Source of the DNA: CAWEWH01 sp963812775
GTDB lineage: Bacteria; Pseudomonadota; Alphaproteobacteria; Rhizobiales; Beijerinckiaceae
Assembly (NCBI GenBank): GCA_963812775.1
Contig: CAWEWH010000007.1
Span: 1,302,001 to 1,366,000, forward strand
Length of the DNA stretch: 64,000 bases
Direction of reading: 5' to 3'
The notes under the pieces are model-generated. The model saw nothing but the letters and a program-made list of their open reading frames with translations. It did not search any database and was not told the origin of the DNA. The translations under genes were made by a program, and so were the position numbers. Below, piece after piece: positions 36,138 through 46,101 of this stretch (the stretch's first letter is position 1; the number at the start of each line of letters is the position of its first letter).

Positions 36138-37673
36138 ATGATACCGACCGACGCCCCGCATCGTCGGGCCATCACGGCCTCGGTGATGCTGGCCGTCATC
36201 CTGCAGTCGATCGACGTCACCATCGCCAACGTGGCGCTGCCGCAGATGCAGGGCTCGCTGTCGGCCACCCAGGACCAGATCCACTGGGTGCTGACCTCCT
36301 ACGTGGTGGCTTCCGCCATCATGATGCCGATCACCGGCTATCTGGCGACGCGTTTCGGCCGCAAGCGCGTGTTCCTGACGGTGGTCGTCGGCTTCGTGCT
36401 CTCGTCGGTCTTCGTCGGCATCGCTACGAGCCTTCCGGAGATCGTGCTCTACCGCTTCATCCAGGGGCTCTTCGGCGCGCCGCTCGTTCCCCTCACCCAG
36501 TCGATCATGCTCGACATGAACCCCGGCGGCCGCCGCGGCCCGGCCATGGCGATCTTCGGCATGGGCATCATGGTCGGCCCCATCATGGGGCCGTTTCTCG
36601 GCGGCTGGCTGACCGAGACCTATAGCTGGCGCTTCGTGTTCTACATCAATGTGCCGATCGGGCTCGTCGCCTTCCTCGGGCTGTGGACGTTCTTGCCGGA
36701 GACGACGATCGAGCGCGACCGCCGCTTCGATTGGTTCGGCTTCGGCGCCTTGAGTTTCGCCATCGCCGCCCTGCAATTCGTTCTCGACCGCGGCCACGAC
36801 CTCGACTGGTTCAGCTCGAACCAGATCATCGCGGCGACGGTGCTCGGCGGCGTGGCCGTGTATCTGTTCGTGGTGCATCTTACAACCACCAAGGAACGCT
36901 CCTTCATCGACAGGCACATTTTCGACGATCGCAACTTCGTCATCGGCCTTCTGTTGGTCGCGGTCGTCGGCCTCAACCTGTTGGCCTCGGTCGTGCTGAT
37001 CACCCCCTACATGCAGAACCTGATGGGATACCCGGTCATGACGGCCGGCGAGGTCCTGGCGACGCGCGGCCTCGGCACCATGGCGGCCATGTTCGTCGTC
37101 GGCCGCCTCATCGATCGCATGGACCCGCGCCTCTTGATCTTCTTCGGCTTCAGCCTGTCTGTCGTGTTCATGTGGGAGAGCTCGACGTTCACGCCGCAGG
37201 TTTCCCAGCAACAGCTCATCACGAACGGGCTGCTGCAGGGCTTCGCCCTCGGCTTCTGTTTCGTGCCGCTCAGCACGCTCACTTTCGCGACCTTGGCGCC
37301 GGACGTGCGCACCCAGGGCACGTCGCTCTACGGGCTGATGCGCAATCTCGGCCAGAGCGTCGGCGTCGCCGTCGTCGTGTTCCTGTTCGGCCGCAGTGCG
37401 CAGGCCAACCAGTGGGCCATCTCCGAGTCCATCACGCCCTTCAACGACGCGCTTCGGTACTTCGCCAAGGACCACTGGAACATGGCGACCACCGCCGGCC
37501 GCGCCGCGCTCAATCACGAGGTGACGCGGCAGGCGGAAGTCATCGCCTATAGCAACGACTTCACCATCCTGATGTATTTCCTGATCGCGACGATGCCGCT
37601 GATCTTCCTGCTGCGTCGCCCCGAGCGGCCACCGCCGATCCCCGAGCCGGAGACCGCCACCGCCGGCGCCTGA
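36138..37673 (+). CDS. emrB: EmrB/QacA-type DHA2 MFS efflux pump
   Basis: A 511-residue 14-span drug:H+ antiporter. Signatures: LQSIDVTIANVALPQMQG at helix 1, VLTSYVVASAIMMPITGYL, GRKRVFL, and GIMVGPIMGPFLGGWLTETYSWRFVFYINVPIG (motif C region, quoted in part). The C-terminal DALRYFAKDHWN loop before the last helix is seen in EmrB homologues. Immediately downstream of the EmrA-like adaptor; together with MarR it forms a self-regulated multidrug efflux operon. Confidence 0.92.
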   Translation: MIPTDAPHRRAITASVMLAVILQSIDVTIANVALPQMQGSLSATQDQIHWVLTSYVVASAIMMPITGYLATRFGRKRVFLTVVVGFVLSSVFVGIATSLPEIVLYRFIQGLFGAPLVPLTQSIMLDMNPGGRRGPAMAIFGMGIMVGPIMGPFLGGWLTETYSWRFVFYINVPIGLVAFLGLWTFLPETTIERDRRFDWFGFGALSFAIAALQFVLDRGHDLDWFSSNQIIAATVLGGVAVYLFVVHLTTTKERSFIDRHIFDDRNFVIGLLLVAVVGLNLLASVVLITPYMQNLMGYPVMTAGEVLATRGLGTMAAMFVVGRLIDRMDPRLLIFFGFSLSVVFMWESSTFTPQVSQQQLITNGLLQGFALGFCFVPLSTLTFATLAPDVRTQGTSLYGLMRNLGQSVGVAVVVFLFGRSAQANQWAISESITPFNDALRYFAKDHWNMATTAGRAALNHEVTRQAEVIAYSNDFTILMYFLIATMPLIFLLRRPERPPPIPEPETATAGA

Positions 37674-37687
37674 CGGCGGACAACCTC

Positions 37688-38818
37688 TCAGGGCCGCGGT
37701 AACCGGTCCATGAACGCCTGCAGGCTCGGGGCCCACAGGGCCGCGTCGAAGCCGGACGCCAAATGTCCCTTTTCGCTCTTCAGCTCGAAGTAGGTGGCGT
37801 CGACGCCGGCCGCCTTCAGCTTCTCCATGACGCCGGGCCCTATGGTGGCCGGAAACAGCTTGTCGGTCGTGGACAGCCCGTAGAGCAGCTTCGCCTTGAT
37901 CTTCTTGAGCTCCGCCTCGACGCCGAAGCGGACGGCGGCGCGGCGCAGCACGACCAGCGAATGGCCGTCGAAGACCCGCGCCCAACCCTCGGCCAGCTTG
38001 CGGACGGCTTTGTCACGCTCGGCGCGGTCGGGAATGGCGGCGGCGAGCTGTTCCTGCATGCCGTAGCCGTTGAGCGTGGCGATACGCATCTCGACCATCG
38101 TCTTGCCGATGCCGCCGTTCTCGTAGTAGCGGCCGTCATTCCAGTTGGGGTCCTTGGCGAGCGACGCGATCAGGTCGTCGACGAGGCTCTCGTCGCCGCG
38201 CCCCTGGGGCGAGCTCACCGCCACCACGACGCCATCCATGAACTCGGGATGGGTCACGGCCCATTGGAACGACTGATAGCCGCCGAAGGACGGGCCAGCC
38301 ACCATGACGAGGTGCTTGACGCCGAGCGTATCGAGCAGGCGCTTCTGCATCGACACCATGTCCTTGAGGGTGATCACCGGAAACTCAGGGCCATAGGGCT
38401 TTCCGGTGCGCGGATCGAGGCTCTTGGGGCCAGATGAGCCATACGAAGAGCCGGGCATGTTCGACGACACGACGTAGAAGCGCCCGGTGTCGATGGGCCG
38501 CCCCGACCCGATCAGCTCGTCCCACCAGCCCGGTGTCGTCTCGTCATGGCCCGCCGCCGCCTTTCCGGGCGCATAGCGGCCGCCGGCATGGTGGCTCGAC
38601 GAATAGCCATGGCAGAGCAGGATGGCATTGCGGCCGTCGGGGCGCAGGACCCCGTAGGTCTCGTAGGCGAGCTGCGCCTGCGGCAACGTCGCGCCGCTCT
38701 CGAGGCGCACATCGCCCAACACGAGAATCTTGCTTTCCACCGGCGCCATGCCGGGGCGTGCCGACGCTGCCGTCGAGGGCGAGACTGCGGCTGCCGAACC
38801 TGCTGCACTGACTGCCAT
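37688..38818 (-). CDS. Alpha/beta hydrolase, homoserine acetyltransferase (MetX)-like
   Basis: A 376-residue protein of the MetX-like alpha/beta hydrolase family. N-terminal about 25 residues are Ala/Ser-rich. Landmarks: RNAILLCHGYSSSHHAGGRY, DTGRFYVVSSNMPGSSYGS, nucleophile Ser in VAGPSFGGYQSFQWAV, acid Asp in GLSTTDKLFPA and His in KSEKGHLASGFD. True MetX has a GGSMGGMQ elbow; here GPSFGGYQ departs from it, so acyl transfer to homoserine is uncertain and hydrolase activity is possible. ATG at 38818 follows GGGAGG. Convergent with emrB. Confidence 0.8.
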   Translation of the reverse strand: MAVSAAGSAAAVSPSTAASARPGMAPVESKILVLGDVRLESGATLPQAQLAYETYGVLRPDGRNAILLCHGYSSSHHAGGRYAPGKAAAGHDETTPGWWDELIGSGRPIDTGRFYVVSSNMPGSSYGSSGPKSLDPRTGKPYGPEFPVITLKDMVSMQKRLLDTLGVKHLVMVAGPSFGGYQSFQWAVTHPEFMDGVVVAVSSPQGRGDESLVDDLIASLAKDPNWNDGRYYENGGIGKTMVEMRIATLNGYGMQEQLAAAIPDRAERDKAVRKLAEGWARVFDGHSLVVLRRAAVRFGVEAELKKIKAKLLYGLSTTDKLFPATIGPGVMEKLKAAGVDATYFELKSEKGHLASGFDAALWAPSLQAFMDRLPRP

Positions 38819-38970
38819 CGTCACCTCCCTGTGAGCGCGAGGCACTCTATGAGGGGGCCGTGCGCGGCTCAAGCGGCAAGACGGATTCGTCGCGGTCTGG
38901 CAAAGTGCGCCCGGAAACGGGATCGTCAGAGACACGTTCGGGTGCCGCTGACGCCAGGGGGAGGACATCG

Positions 38971-40266
38971 ATGCGCGTGCTGCTGACGGGGGCCGCCGGC
39001 TTGATCGGCTCGGCGGTGGCGGCGCGGCTGCACGCCGCCGGGCACGAGATCGTCGCCGTGATGCATTCCAGCTCGGCCGTCGCCGAGGCCCTCGTCGTCG
39101 ACCGGCGTGTCATCCTCGACATGGCAAGGGCCACGCGACCCGAGGACTGGCGGCCCCATCTCCAGCGCGTCGACGTGGTGGTCAACTGCGCCGGCGTGCT
39201 CCAGGACAGCCCCCGCAATTCCACGGCAGGCGTTCACCTGCATGGCACCTCGGCACTGTTCAGGGCCTGCGTCGACGCCAAGGTGAAACGCATCATCCAT
39301 GTCTCGGCCATTGGCGCCGATCAGGACGCGCCCACCGCCTTCTCGCAGACCAAGCACGCCGCCGACGCGGCGCTGATGTCGCTCGACATCGACTGGGTCA
39401 TCCTGCACCCGTCCATGGTGCTGGGCCGCGGCGCCCATGGCGGCAGCGCGCTGCTTCGCGGCCTGGCGGCGCTTCCGGTTCTCCCCGTCGTGCCCGACAC
39501 GCAGCCGCTGCAGGTGGTGCATCTCGACGATCTCGTTGCCACCATCATGTTCTTTCTCAACCCGGCCGCGCCGGCCCGGCAGGCTCTGCAGATCGTCGGG
39601 CCGGAACGCTATTCGCTGACCGACCTCGTGCAGCTCTTTCGCCGCTGGCTCGGGTGGCGTCCTGTGGGCAATGTCCGCATGCCGCCATGGCTCGCGACAT
39701 CGCTGTTCCGGCTCGGCGACGCGGTGAGCCTGCTCGGCTGGCGCCCGCCGGTCCGCAGCACGGTGCAGCGCGAGATTGCCCGCGGCAGCGTCGGCGATCC
39801 AGGCCAATGGACGCGGCTGACCGGCATCAAGCCGCGCGCCCTGCCGGCCGCGCTGGCGGCGGAGCCGGCTTCCGTGCAGGAGCGCTGGTTCGCGCGGCTC
39901 TATCTGCTGAAGCCGCTCGTCTTCGGCGTGCTGGTGCTGTTCTGGATCGGCACCGGCCTCGTCACCCTCGGGCCGGGATGGGAGATCGGCAAGGTCCTGA
40001 TGCGCGAGGCAGGCGTTCGCGAGCCGCTGGCATTGTTCACGATGATCGCCGGCTCGCTCGCCGACATCGTGATCGGCATTGGCATCGCCTTCCGGCGTAC
40101 GGCACGCCTTGCGCTGCATGCGGCCATCGCACTGTCGCTTGCCTACGCCATCATCGGCACGGTTCTGTTGCCTCGCCTGTGGGCGGACCCGGTCGGCCCC
40201 ATGTGGAAAATCTGCCCGATCATCGTGCTCCTGATGGTGGCGCTCGCCATCCGCGAGGAGCGTTGA
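38971..40266 (+). CDS. NAD(P)-binding SDR fused to a DoxX-like membrane domain
   Basis: A 431-residue fusion. Residues 1-290 form an extended-SDR/NmrA-like Rossmann domain: VLLTGAAGLIGSAVAARL, VVVNCAGVLQDSPRN, HVSAIGADQDAPTAFSQTKH (Ser and a Lys but no classical Tyr-x3-Lys) and HPSMVLGRGAHGGSALLRG. Residues about 305-430 contain four membrane helices resembling DoxX (LYLLKPLVFGVLVLFWIG; LADIVIGIGIAFRRTARL). ATG at 38971 follows GGGGGAGG. Its stop overlaps the next start (TGATG), so it is coupled with the DUF2269 membrane protein. Likely a membrane-tethered redox or quinone-linked function. Confidence 0.85.
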   Translation: MRVLLTGAAGLIGSAVAARLHAAGHEIVAVMHSSSAVAEALVVDRRVILDMARATRPEDWRPHLQRVDVVVNCAGVLQDSPRNSTAGVHLHGTSALFRACVDAKVKRIIHVSAIGADQDAPTAFSQTKHAADAALMSLDIDWVILHPSMVLGRGAHGGSALLRGLAALPVLPVVPDTQPLQVVHLDDLVATIMFFLNPAAPARQALQIVGPERYSLTDLVQLFRRWLGWRPVGNVRMPPWLATSLFRLGDAVSLLGWRPPVRSTVQREIARGSVGDPGQWTRLTGIKPRALPAALAAEPASVQERWFARLYLLKPLVFGVLVLFWIGTGLVTLGPGWEIGKVLMREAGVREPLALFTMIAGSLADIVIGIGIAFRRTARLALHAAIALSLAYAIIGTVLLPRLWADPVGPMWKICPIIVLLMVALAIREER

Positions 40267-40757
40267 TGCTCTATGGGCTGCTGAAATACCTGCATGTCAT
40301 CGGCGCCGCAGTCCTCCTCGGTACCGGCGCCGGCATCGCCCTCTTCATGCTTCTGGCCCACCGCACCGGCAACGTCATCGTCATCGCGCACGTGGCCCGC
40401 ATGGTGGTTTTCGCCGACTTCGTCTTCACCACGACGGCTGTCGTCCTGCAGCCGATCACCGGCGTGCTGCTCGTCCTCTATCTCGGCTATTCGCTGCGCG
40501 AGGGTTGGATCGCCCTGTCGCTGCTGCTTTACGTCTTCACGGGCGCCTTCTGGGTGCCGGTCGTGCTCATGCAGATGCGCATGCGCGACCTGGCGGCGGC
40601 CGCCTTGGCAGCCGAGGCGCCGCTGCCTGCGGAATATCACCGGCTGTTCCGGCGCTGGTTTCATTTCGGCTTTCCAGCCTTCGCGGCCGTCGCCGCCATC
40701 TTCTGGCTGATGATCATGAAGCCGGACCTGGCCACGCTGCTCGGTGCCGCCCCCTGA
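40266..40757 (+). CDS. DUF2269-family membrane protein
   Basis: A 163-residue four-span inner-membrane protein: LLKYLHVIGAAVLLGTGAGI, FADFVFTTTAVVLQPITGV, WIALSLLLYVFTGAFWVPV and FGFPAFAAVAAIFWLMIMKP. The KYLHVIGA opening and the FWVPVVLMQMRMRDLA segment are typical of DUF2269, a family of unknown function often paired with SDR-DoxX proteins. Conserved histidines in helix 1 and the third loop could bind heme, but that is speculation. Translationally coupled to the preceding gene. Confidence 0.82.
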   Translation: MLYGLLKYLHVIGAAVLLGTGAGIALFMLLAHRTGNVIVIAHVARMVVFADFVFTTTAVVLQPITGVLLVLYLGYSLREGWIALSLLLYVFTGAFWVPVVLMQMRMRDLAAAALAAEAPLPAEYHRLFRRWFHFGFPAFAAVAAIFWLMIMKPDLATLLGAAP

Positions 40758-40863
40758 ACGCCGGTCGAATTCTCGCTGAGACGCCGCTTGCTTGAGTTGC
40801 GTCGTTGATCCAGGATGACGTTGTCTGGATCGATCGCCCGGCACGACAGCGCGGCGAGTATCG

Positions 40864-41769
40864 ATGCCTCGGCTGAGCGCACCCTTTGCAATTTCCGCCC
40901 TGCTCCTCAGCGGGCACGTGACGGCGCGCGCGGATTGCGCGGAGCTGATCCAGAACTACCGTGCTACGAAGCAGCAACTTGCGTCGCCGCAGCTCAACGC
41001 GTATCTCGCGCGCGCAGCGCGGGAGGGATGCCTCTCCCTCGTGGCTGAACTCCTGAGCGAGGGCGCGACGGTCGCCGGCCGGGGGCGGCTAGGTGATACC
41101 GCGCTACATCATGCGGCAAGGGCCGCCGAGCCGGAGGTGGTTGCATATCTGCTTGCTCAAGGCGCCGACATTGAGCAACGCAAGCTCAACGGTGAAACCC
41201 CGCTCACGATCGCCATTCAATTCAATCGCTCACGCACGGCCATGTTGTTGCTCGACCGGGGCGCCGATCCGAATGCACCCGGAAAATCCGAAGCCTCGCC
41301 GTTGATCGTCGCGGCATACTCCAGGAACGAACAAATCGTTCGGGAGCTCTTGAGCCGCGGAGCCAACAAGGACACGGCAGACAAAACGGGCAAGACCGCG
41401 ATCATATACGCGGCAGGACTCGGCCTTGGGACTGTCGTCGAGCAGTTGATCGCTACAGGTGTTTCCGTGAATGCACGTTATGGAAACGAGCTGACCGTTC
41501 TCATGTGGGCGGCCGGCCACTCGGATGACGTGCGCGATGAGGCGGCCTTGGAGACCGTGCAGCTCCTCGTCTCAAAGGGGGCGCGCTTGGACAACGTCGA
41601 CAATCGCGGGCGATCTGCCATCATGATCGCGGCCGAGCTCGGCCACGCCGGTATTGTGGCGTTCCTGCGTGGAGCTGGCGCCACCACGACGCTTCGAGAT
41701 CTTGCGGGCGCCACGGCCCTCGATCTTGCCGCCAATGACACCGTCCGCAACAAGCTAACGGGTGAATAA
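40864..41769 (+). CDS. Secreted ankyrin-repeat protein
   Basis: A 301-residue protein with an N-terminal signal peptide (APFAISALLLSGHVTARA, cleavage likely after ADC-like Ala) and about six ankyrin repeats from residue 55 to the end: DTALHHAARAAEPEVVAYLL, GETPLTIAIQFNRSRTAMLL, KTAIIYAAGLGLGTVVEQLI and so on. Ankyrin arrays bind proteins; periplasmic ones are found near catalase and cytochrome genes in proteobacteria. It is divergent in direction from the cytochrome c/PQQ dehydrogenase pair that ends 220 bp away. Confidence 0.85.
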   Translation: MPRLSAPFAISALLLSGHVTARADCAELIQNYRATKQQLASPQLNAYLARAAREGCLSLVAELLSEGATVAGRGRLGDTALHHAARAAEPEVVAYLLAQGADIEQRKLNGETPLTIAIQFNRSRTAMLLLDRGADPNAPGKSEASPLIVAAYSRNEQIVRELLSRGANKDTADKTGKTAIIYAAGLGLGTVVEQLIATGVSVNARYGNELTVLMWAAGHSDDVRDEAALETVQLLVSKGARLDNVDNRGRSAIMIAAELGHAGIVAFLRGAGATTTLRDLAGATALDLAANDTVRNKLTGE

Positions 41770-41989
41770 CGCACCGCGTTCCGACCTGGGCGCCAGTAGA
41801 CGCCGAGCGCGTCCAACTCGCGAGCCGTCAGGGGCTCATCCGCACCGGTCCGACCGGCACCTTTTGCAAGCCCAGCGTTGCGGGCGAGCACCCTTTCACG
41901 ATTGACGGGGATCGTGCCGAGCACCCTTGCCGCGAGGTGAGTGAGGGGTGCGATCTCGTCACCCAGCGTCGCCCGAGGAGAACCCTGAC

Positions 41990-42577
41990 TTACCGCAGTC
42001 CCGCCAGGAATTCGGCGAGCGCCGTGATGTCCTCGTCCGATGCTGCCCGCATCAGTGAGGTCATGCCGGGGTTGTTGGCGCGCTCTCCGTTGCGAATTTC
42101 GATCATCGACTTTTCGAGATATTCTCGCGTCTGCCCGGCGAGCCGTGGATTTGTGCTATCACCCAGATAGTTGGACTGGTGACATGACGTGCAGGCGAGC
42201 GCCACATTCGCGCGCGCTGCCTTCGCGGAGACCTCACGGTCAGCAGCGGGCTGAGGGTTCCAGGGCCATGGCTTCTTGGCATAGTATTCCGCGAGTCTGA
42301 GGAGGTCGCTACGGTCGAGCGCCTCGACGATCGCTTTCATCTGCTCGTTGGCGCGCGTACCCTTGCTGTAGTCGCGCAGCTGAAGGTAAGTGTATCCCGC
42401 GTGCTGGCCCCAAAGAATAGGGATCGTCTTGTCGTCGGGCATGCCTTTTTCGCCGTGGCACGCGTCGCAAAGCTGCACCTTCTCATCGAACGTTTGGCCA
42501 ACGACCGTCTGTGTCATCGCAGCGAGAAACGAGAAGAATAGCGCACAGGCTGCCGCTCGAGAATCTACGTTTCGCAC
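41990..42577 (-). CDS. Diheme cytochrome c (c4-like)
   Basis: A 195-residue exported electron carrier. Signal peptide at residues 1-28 (ACALFFSFLAAMTQTVVG), then two heme c sites, CDACH at about residue 38 and CTSCH at about 131, each with downstream Met candidates, giving the two-domain layout of cytochrome c4. GTG start follows GAAGGA. It lies directly downstream of the PQQ alcohol dehydrogenase on the same strand, 92 bp apart, so it is the likely electron acceptor of that enzyme. Confidence 0.9.
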   Translation of the reverse strand: MRNVDSRAAACALFFSFLAAMTQTVVGQTFDEKVQLCDACHGEKGMPDDKTIPILWGQHAGYTYLQLRDYSKGTRANEQMKAIVEALDRSDLLRLAEYYAKKPWPWNPQPAADREVSAKAARANVALACTSCHQSNYLGDSTNPRLAGQTREYLEKSMIEIRNGERANNPGMTSLMRAASDEDITALAEFLAGLR

Positions 42578-42669
42578 ACGGATCCTTCGGAGGTTTATGT
42601 CACGCCCAGCGCTCGGGGTGACGGAGCCAATCGAGCTCCGCTACCCTTTGCGCGTGCAATCGCCGATCT

Positions 42670-44378
42670 CTAATCGGCGACGGTAAACGCGATGATCGAG
42701 TTGCCGCGCTTGTAGTCGATCTGGGTGTTGCCCCCCGCCCCGACCACGATGTACTGCCTGCCGTCGATCGAATAGGACGATGGCGGCGCGTTGACGCCGG
42801 CGCCTGCCTGGAACTTCCACAGCACGGAACCAGTCTCGGCATCGTAAGCCTTGAATTGGCCATTCGCTTCACCGGTGAACACCAGCCCGCCGGCTGTCGA
42901 CAGCACCCCGCCGATCATCGGCTGAGGCGTCTTGACCTGCCACCGGATTTTTCCGGTGTTGTAATCGACGGCTGTTACGTTACCCCACTGCTCTTCCTCC
43001 GGGATCACCTTGAAGGCGCCACCAAGCCAGAGCTTGCCCTGCGGATAAGGCGAACTTTCGACGTGATACGTCATTGGCTGGTGAAGGTTGATCGCGTATG
43101 TGAGGCCGAGCGTGGGATTGATGGCCATCGGCGACCATTCCACGCCGCCATTCGCGCCTGGCAGCATCCTGGCCCCCGTCTTGGTCGGCAGCACCCACAT
43201 GTTCTCCTGGGGCACCATCGCCTCGGAGAAGCGGATCAGGCTGCAGTCCTTGGCGTCGTGCACGTAGACGTGCCCGGTCTTGCCAGCGTGCAGCACGCCT
43301 TTGATCGGCTTGCCATCCGCGCCAGCCACCGAAGTGATGATCGCCGGGCTGACCGCGTCGAGGTCCCAAACGTCATGGGCGATGTATTGGAAGTGACAGA
43401 CGTAGCTGCCATCGTCCAAGTTCACCGACACCAGGGAATTTGTGTAAAGGTTGTCGCCAGGGCGCAACGATCCATCGAGATCGGGCGACGGATTGCCGAC
43501 CAAGAAATAGATCCGGTTTGTTTCGAGATCGACGGCCGGATTCTGCCAAACGCCACCGCCGAGCGTCTTGTAGGGATCGCCGGTCTTCGCGAGCTGTGCC
43601 TTCTCGGCGGCGATGTCGCGATGCATGTCGCGCCCGGTCGCATCTTTCGTCGCCCACACTCCGACCGAGTTCTCCGGGATGGTATAGAACGTCCAGAGCA
43701 GTTTGCCCGTCTTGGAATCGAAGGCCTTTACGAACCCGCGAATTCCGTATTCGCCGCCATTGGTCCCTATGAGGACTTTGCCGTTTGCGACCGTCGGCGC
43801 CATCGTTTCGGAATAGCCGAGCTCGGGATCGGCAATCTGCGTCTCCCACACAAGTTTGCCGGTCTTGGCGTCGAGCGCCAGAATCTTTGAATCAAGCGTC
43901 GCCATGTAGACGAGGTCGCCGTAGACGGCGACGCCACGATTGTTGGGGCCGCAGCAGTAGACAATCACAGGACCCATCTTGTGCTTGTAGTGCCAGAGCT
44001 CCTCGCCGGTCCGCGCATCAATCGCGTAGACATGATTGAACGACGTTGTGACGAACATGACGCCATTGACGACGATCGGCGACGTTTCGAACTCTCCTTG
44101 ACCTCGGTCTGGAAAATCCAGGCGGGCCTCAACTTGCCAACATTGCCAACATTGATCTGCCTGTTCGGATAGAACCGTGTCTGGTTGTAGTTAGCGTTGG
44201 TATGCAGGAAATTGTTACCGTCGCCGCCGGCGCGGTTGAGGAGGTCCTGGGTGACGGTGGACATGTCGCCGAATTTGCTCGCCGGCTTTACTTCTTGGGC
44301 TGCAAGCATGGAGGCGCTGCACAAGCCGATAGTCAGGACCGCCCCTGCACCCAAGGTCGCTCTCAGGATTCCTCGCAT
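42670..44378 (-). CDS. PQQ-dependent alcohol dehydrogenase (one frame change)
   Basis: A periplasmic quinoprotein of about 569 residues with an eight-bladed propeller. Signal peptide (GAGAVLTIGLCSASMLAAQ), ALNRAGGDGNNFLHTNANYNQ-type opening, repeated W-docking motifs (AIDARTGEELWHYKH; ALDAKTGKLVWE; AFDSKTGKLLWTF), vicinal cysteines in VIVYCCGPNNRG, and catalytic Asp in HDVWDLDAVSP. The extra Asp two residues on is seen in lanthanide-type enzymes. No heme domain. The frame changes near 44085, where one base is missing between VKES and FETSPIV. ATG at 44378 follows GGGAGGG. Confidence 0.9.
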
Positions 44379-44611
44379 CCGACCCTCCCACATTTGACGT
44401 CCAGCTCATCGTCTGGACGCTCCAGTAACCGCACACGTTACTCCCGTTCACGATCGGCTGGAAGGGTTCGGCCAATCGGTCGCTTCAAAGTTGAACGACG
44501 TTGTGTTTGGTCACGGACAAGATATGCTCAAGGAGAGTTGCATTCCGAAATTCGTCTTCTGAAGAGCTTCTTCGAAATCATGAGCCGCGGACCCCGCCGT
44601 GTCCTCTGGAG

Positions 44612-46075
44612 ATGCTCACGAGATCCCGAATGCCGGCGCGCGGGACGACTGATCACTGGCTAGATCGCCGCAGCTTTGTTGGCGCCGCACTTGCTGCCGC
44701 TGCAACAGCTCACGGCTCGCGAGCCGGTGCCACCGACCGGCCCTTTGAGTTGCGTCTCATCTTTCGCGATGACGCCCGGCCTATCCCGATCGCCCCAGAT
44801 TTTGTCGGCCTGAGCTACAAGTCGGCCGTGCTGGAGAGCGCCGACTACTTCAACCCGAACAATCGCTCGGTTGTCGGGCTAGTACGCACACTCTCCTCGC
44901 CTGGCGTGCTTCGCGTCGGCGGCAACACCAGTGAGCGCACCTTCTGGCAGGGCTCGGAGGCATCGCGTCCTCCACCGGATGCTCATGTGATCCGCCCTGT
45001 TGCCATCGACAAGCTCGCGGAGTTCCTTGCCGAGATCGACTGGCGCCTCATTTGGGGCCTGAACCTCGCGCGTGGCACGCCCGAGCGAGCAGCCGAAGAA
45101 GCAGAATATGTTGCTCGCGCGCTCGGGCCGCGGCTTCTCGCTTTCCAGATCGGCAACGAGCCTGATCTCTTCAGCCATTTCGGCGCGCGAGCGCGTGACT
45201 ACGATGCGGCCGCTTACCTTTCTGAGATGCGCACGTTCTGGGCCGCGGTCCGCGACCGTGTCCCCGGCGCGGCGCTTGCAGGGCCGGCGATCGCTTCCGA
45301 GGCCAGCTGGATTTCTGCTTTCGCGCAAGCGGCGCCTGAAGGGCTGGTGCTCTTGACGCGCCACTATTATGGCGACGGACCGGCGCGGGCGCCCTATGTG
45401 AGCATGGAAAGGCTGTTTGCGTCAGCACCAGCGGCAAAGTTGATGCTCGCTGGGGTACAGACTGCCGCGCGCGCTCACGACCTGCCGTACCGGCTCGCGG
45501 AAACCAACTCGATATTCTCCGAGGGGCACCCCGGCGTGAGCGACGCGTTCGGGGCGGCGCTCTGGGGGCTGGAGCTCATGTTTCAGGCCGTGGAGGCTGG
45601 TGCCGCCGGTATCAATTTTCACGCAGGCGATGCCAAGTTCTACACGCCGGTCGGACCCGGCCAGGATGGCAGGCACAGCACGCGCGCGCTCTATTACGGG
45701 ATCCTGATGTTTGCCGAAGCCTGCCGCGGCGGGGGTGTGCTGGTTCCCGTCCGCCTCGACCCCGATGATAAAGACTTCGTGGCGTATGTGGTTCGCGCCA
45801 CCGGCAACGCGCTGCGGCTTTGCCTTATCAACAAGAGCTTCACGCGTCCGGCCCACGTGCGGCTCCCGCGCGCCTCGCCCCATGCGTCAGCGTCGATGCT
45901 CCGGCTCATCGCGCCCTCCGTTGATGCGAAGGCCGGCATCACGCTTGGCGGTGGAGCGGTCGACGATGTCGGAGCCTGGTCTCCGACCATTGTCGAAGCT
46001 TTGCCCGACGCAGGTGATCTCATCGTCGAAGTCTCCGCTGCGAGTGCGGCCCTGGTCGACCTGATACGGCGTTGA
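44612..46075 (+). CDS. Glycoside hydrolase family 79-like exported protein
   Basis: About 487 residues with a Tat signal (LDRRSFVGAALAAAATAHG). The body resembles GH79 beta-glucuronidase/heparanase-type TIM-barrel hydrolases: FVGLSYKSAVLES, LRVGGNTSERTFW, acid/base Glu in FQIGNEPDLFSHFG, nucleophile Glu in YRLAETNSIFSEG, plus a C-terminal beta domain. ATG at 44612 or 44630 are both possible; neither has a good ribosome site, and the frame is open back to 44501. It is divergent from the PQQ dehydrogenase, 233 bp away. Substrate probably a uronic-acid-bearing glycan, not proven. Confidence 0.78.
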   Translation: MLTRSRMPARGTTDHWLDRRSFVGAALAAAATAHGSRAGATDRPFELRLIFRDDARPIPIAPDFVGLSYKSAVLESADYFNPNNRSVVGLVRTLSSPGVLRVGGNTSERTFWQGSEASRPPPDAHVIRPVAIDKLAEFLAEIDWRLIWGLNLARGTPERAAEEAEYVARALGPRLLAFQIGNEPDLFSHFGARARDYDAAAYLSEMRTFWAAVRDRVPGAALAGPAIASEASWISAFAQAAPEGLVLLTRHYYGDGPARAPYVSMERLFASAPAAKLMLAGVQTAARAHDLPYRLAETNSIFSEGHPGVSDAFGAALWGLELMFQAVEAGAAGINFHAGDAKFYTPVGPGQDGRHSTRALYYGILMFAEACRGGGVLVPVRLDPDDKDFVAYVVRATGNALRLCLINKSFTRPAHVRLPRASPHASASMLRLIAPSVDAKAGITLGGGAVDDVGAWSPTIVEALPDAGDLIVEVSAASAALVDLIRR

Positions 46076-46101
46076 CAGCATGGATCTATGAACACACGGC
46101 T

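Noticed and set aside
37688..38818. Annotation as metX (homoserine O-acetyltransferase)
   Set aside because: The nucleophile elbow GPSFGGYQ differs from the MetX pattern and no methionine gene is adjacent; kept as MetX-like hydrolase.
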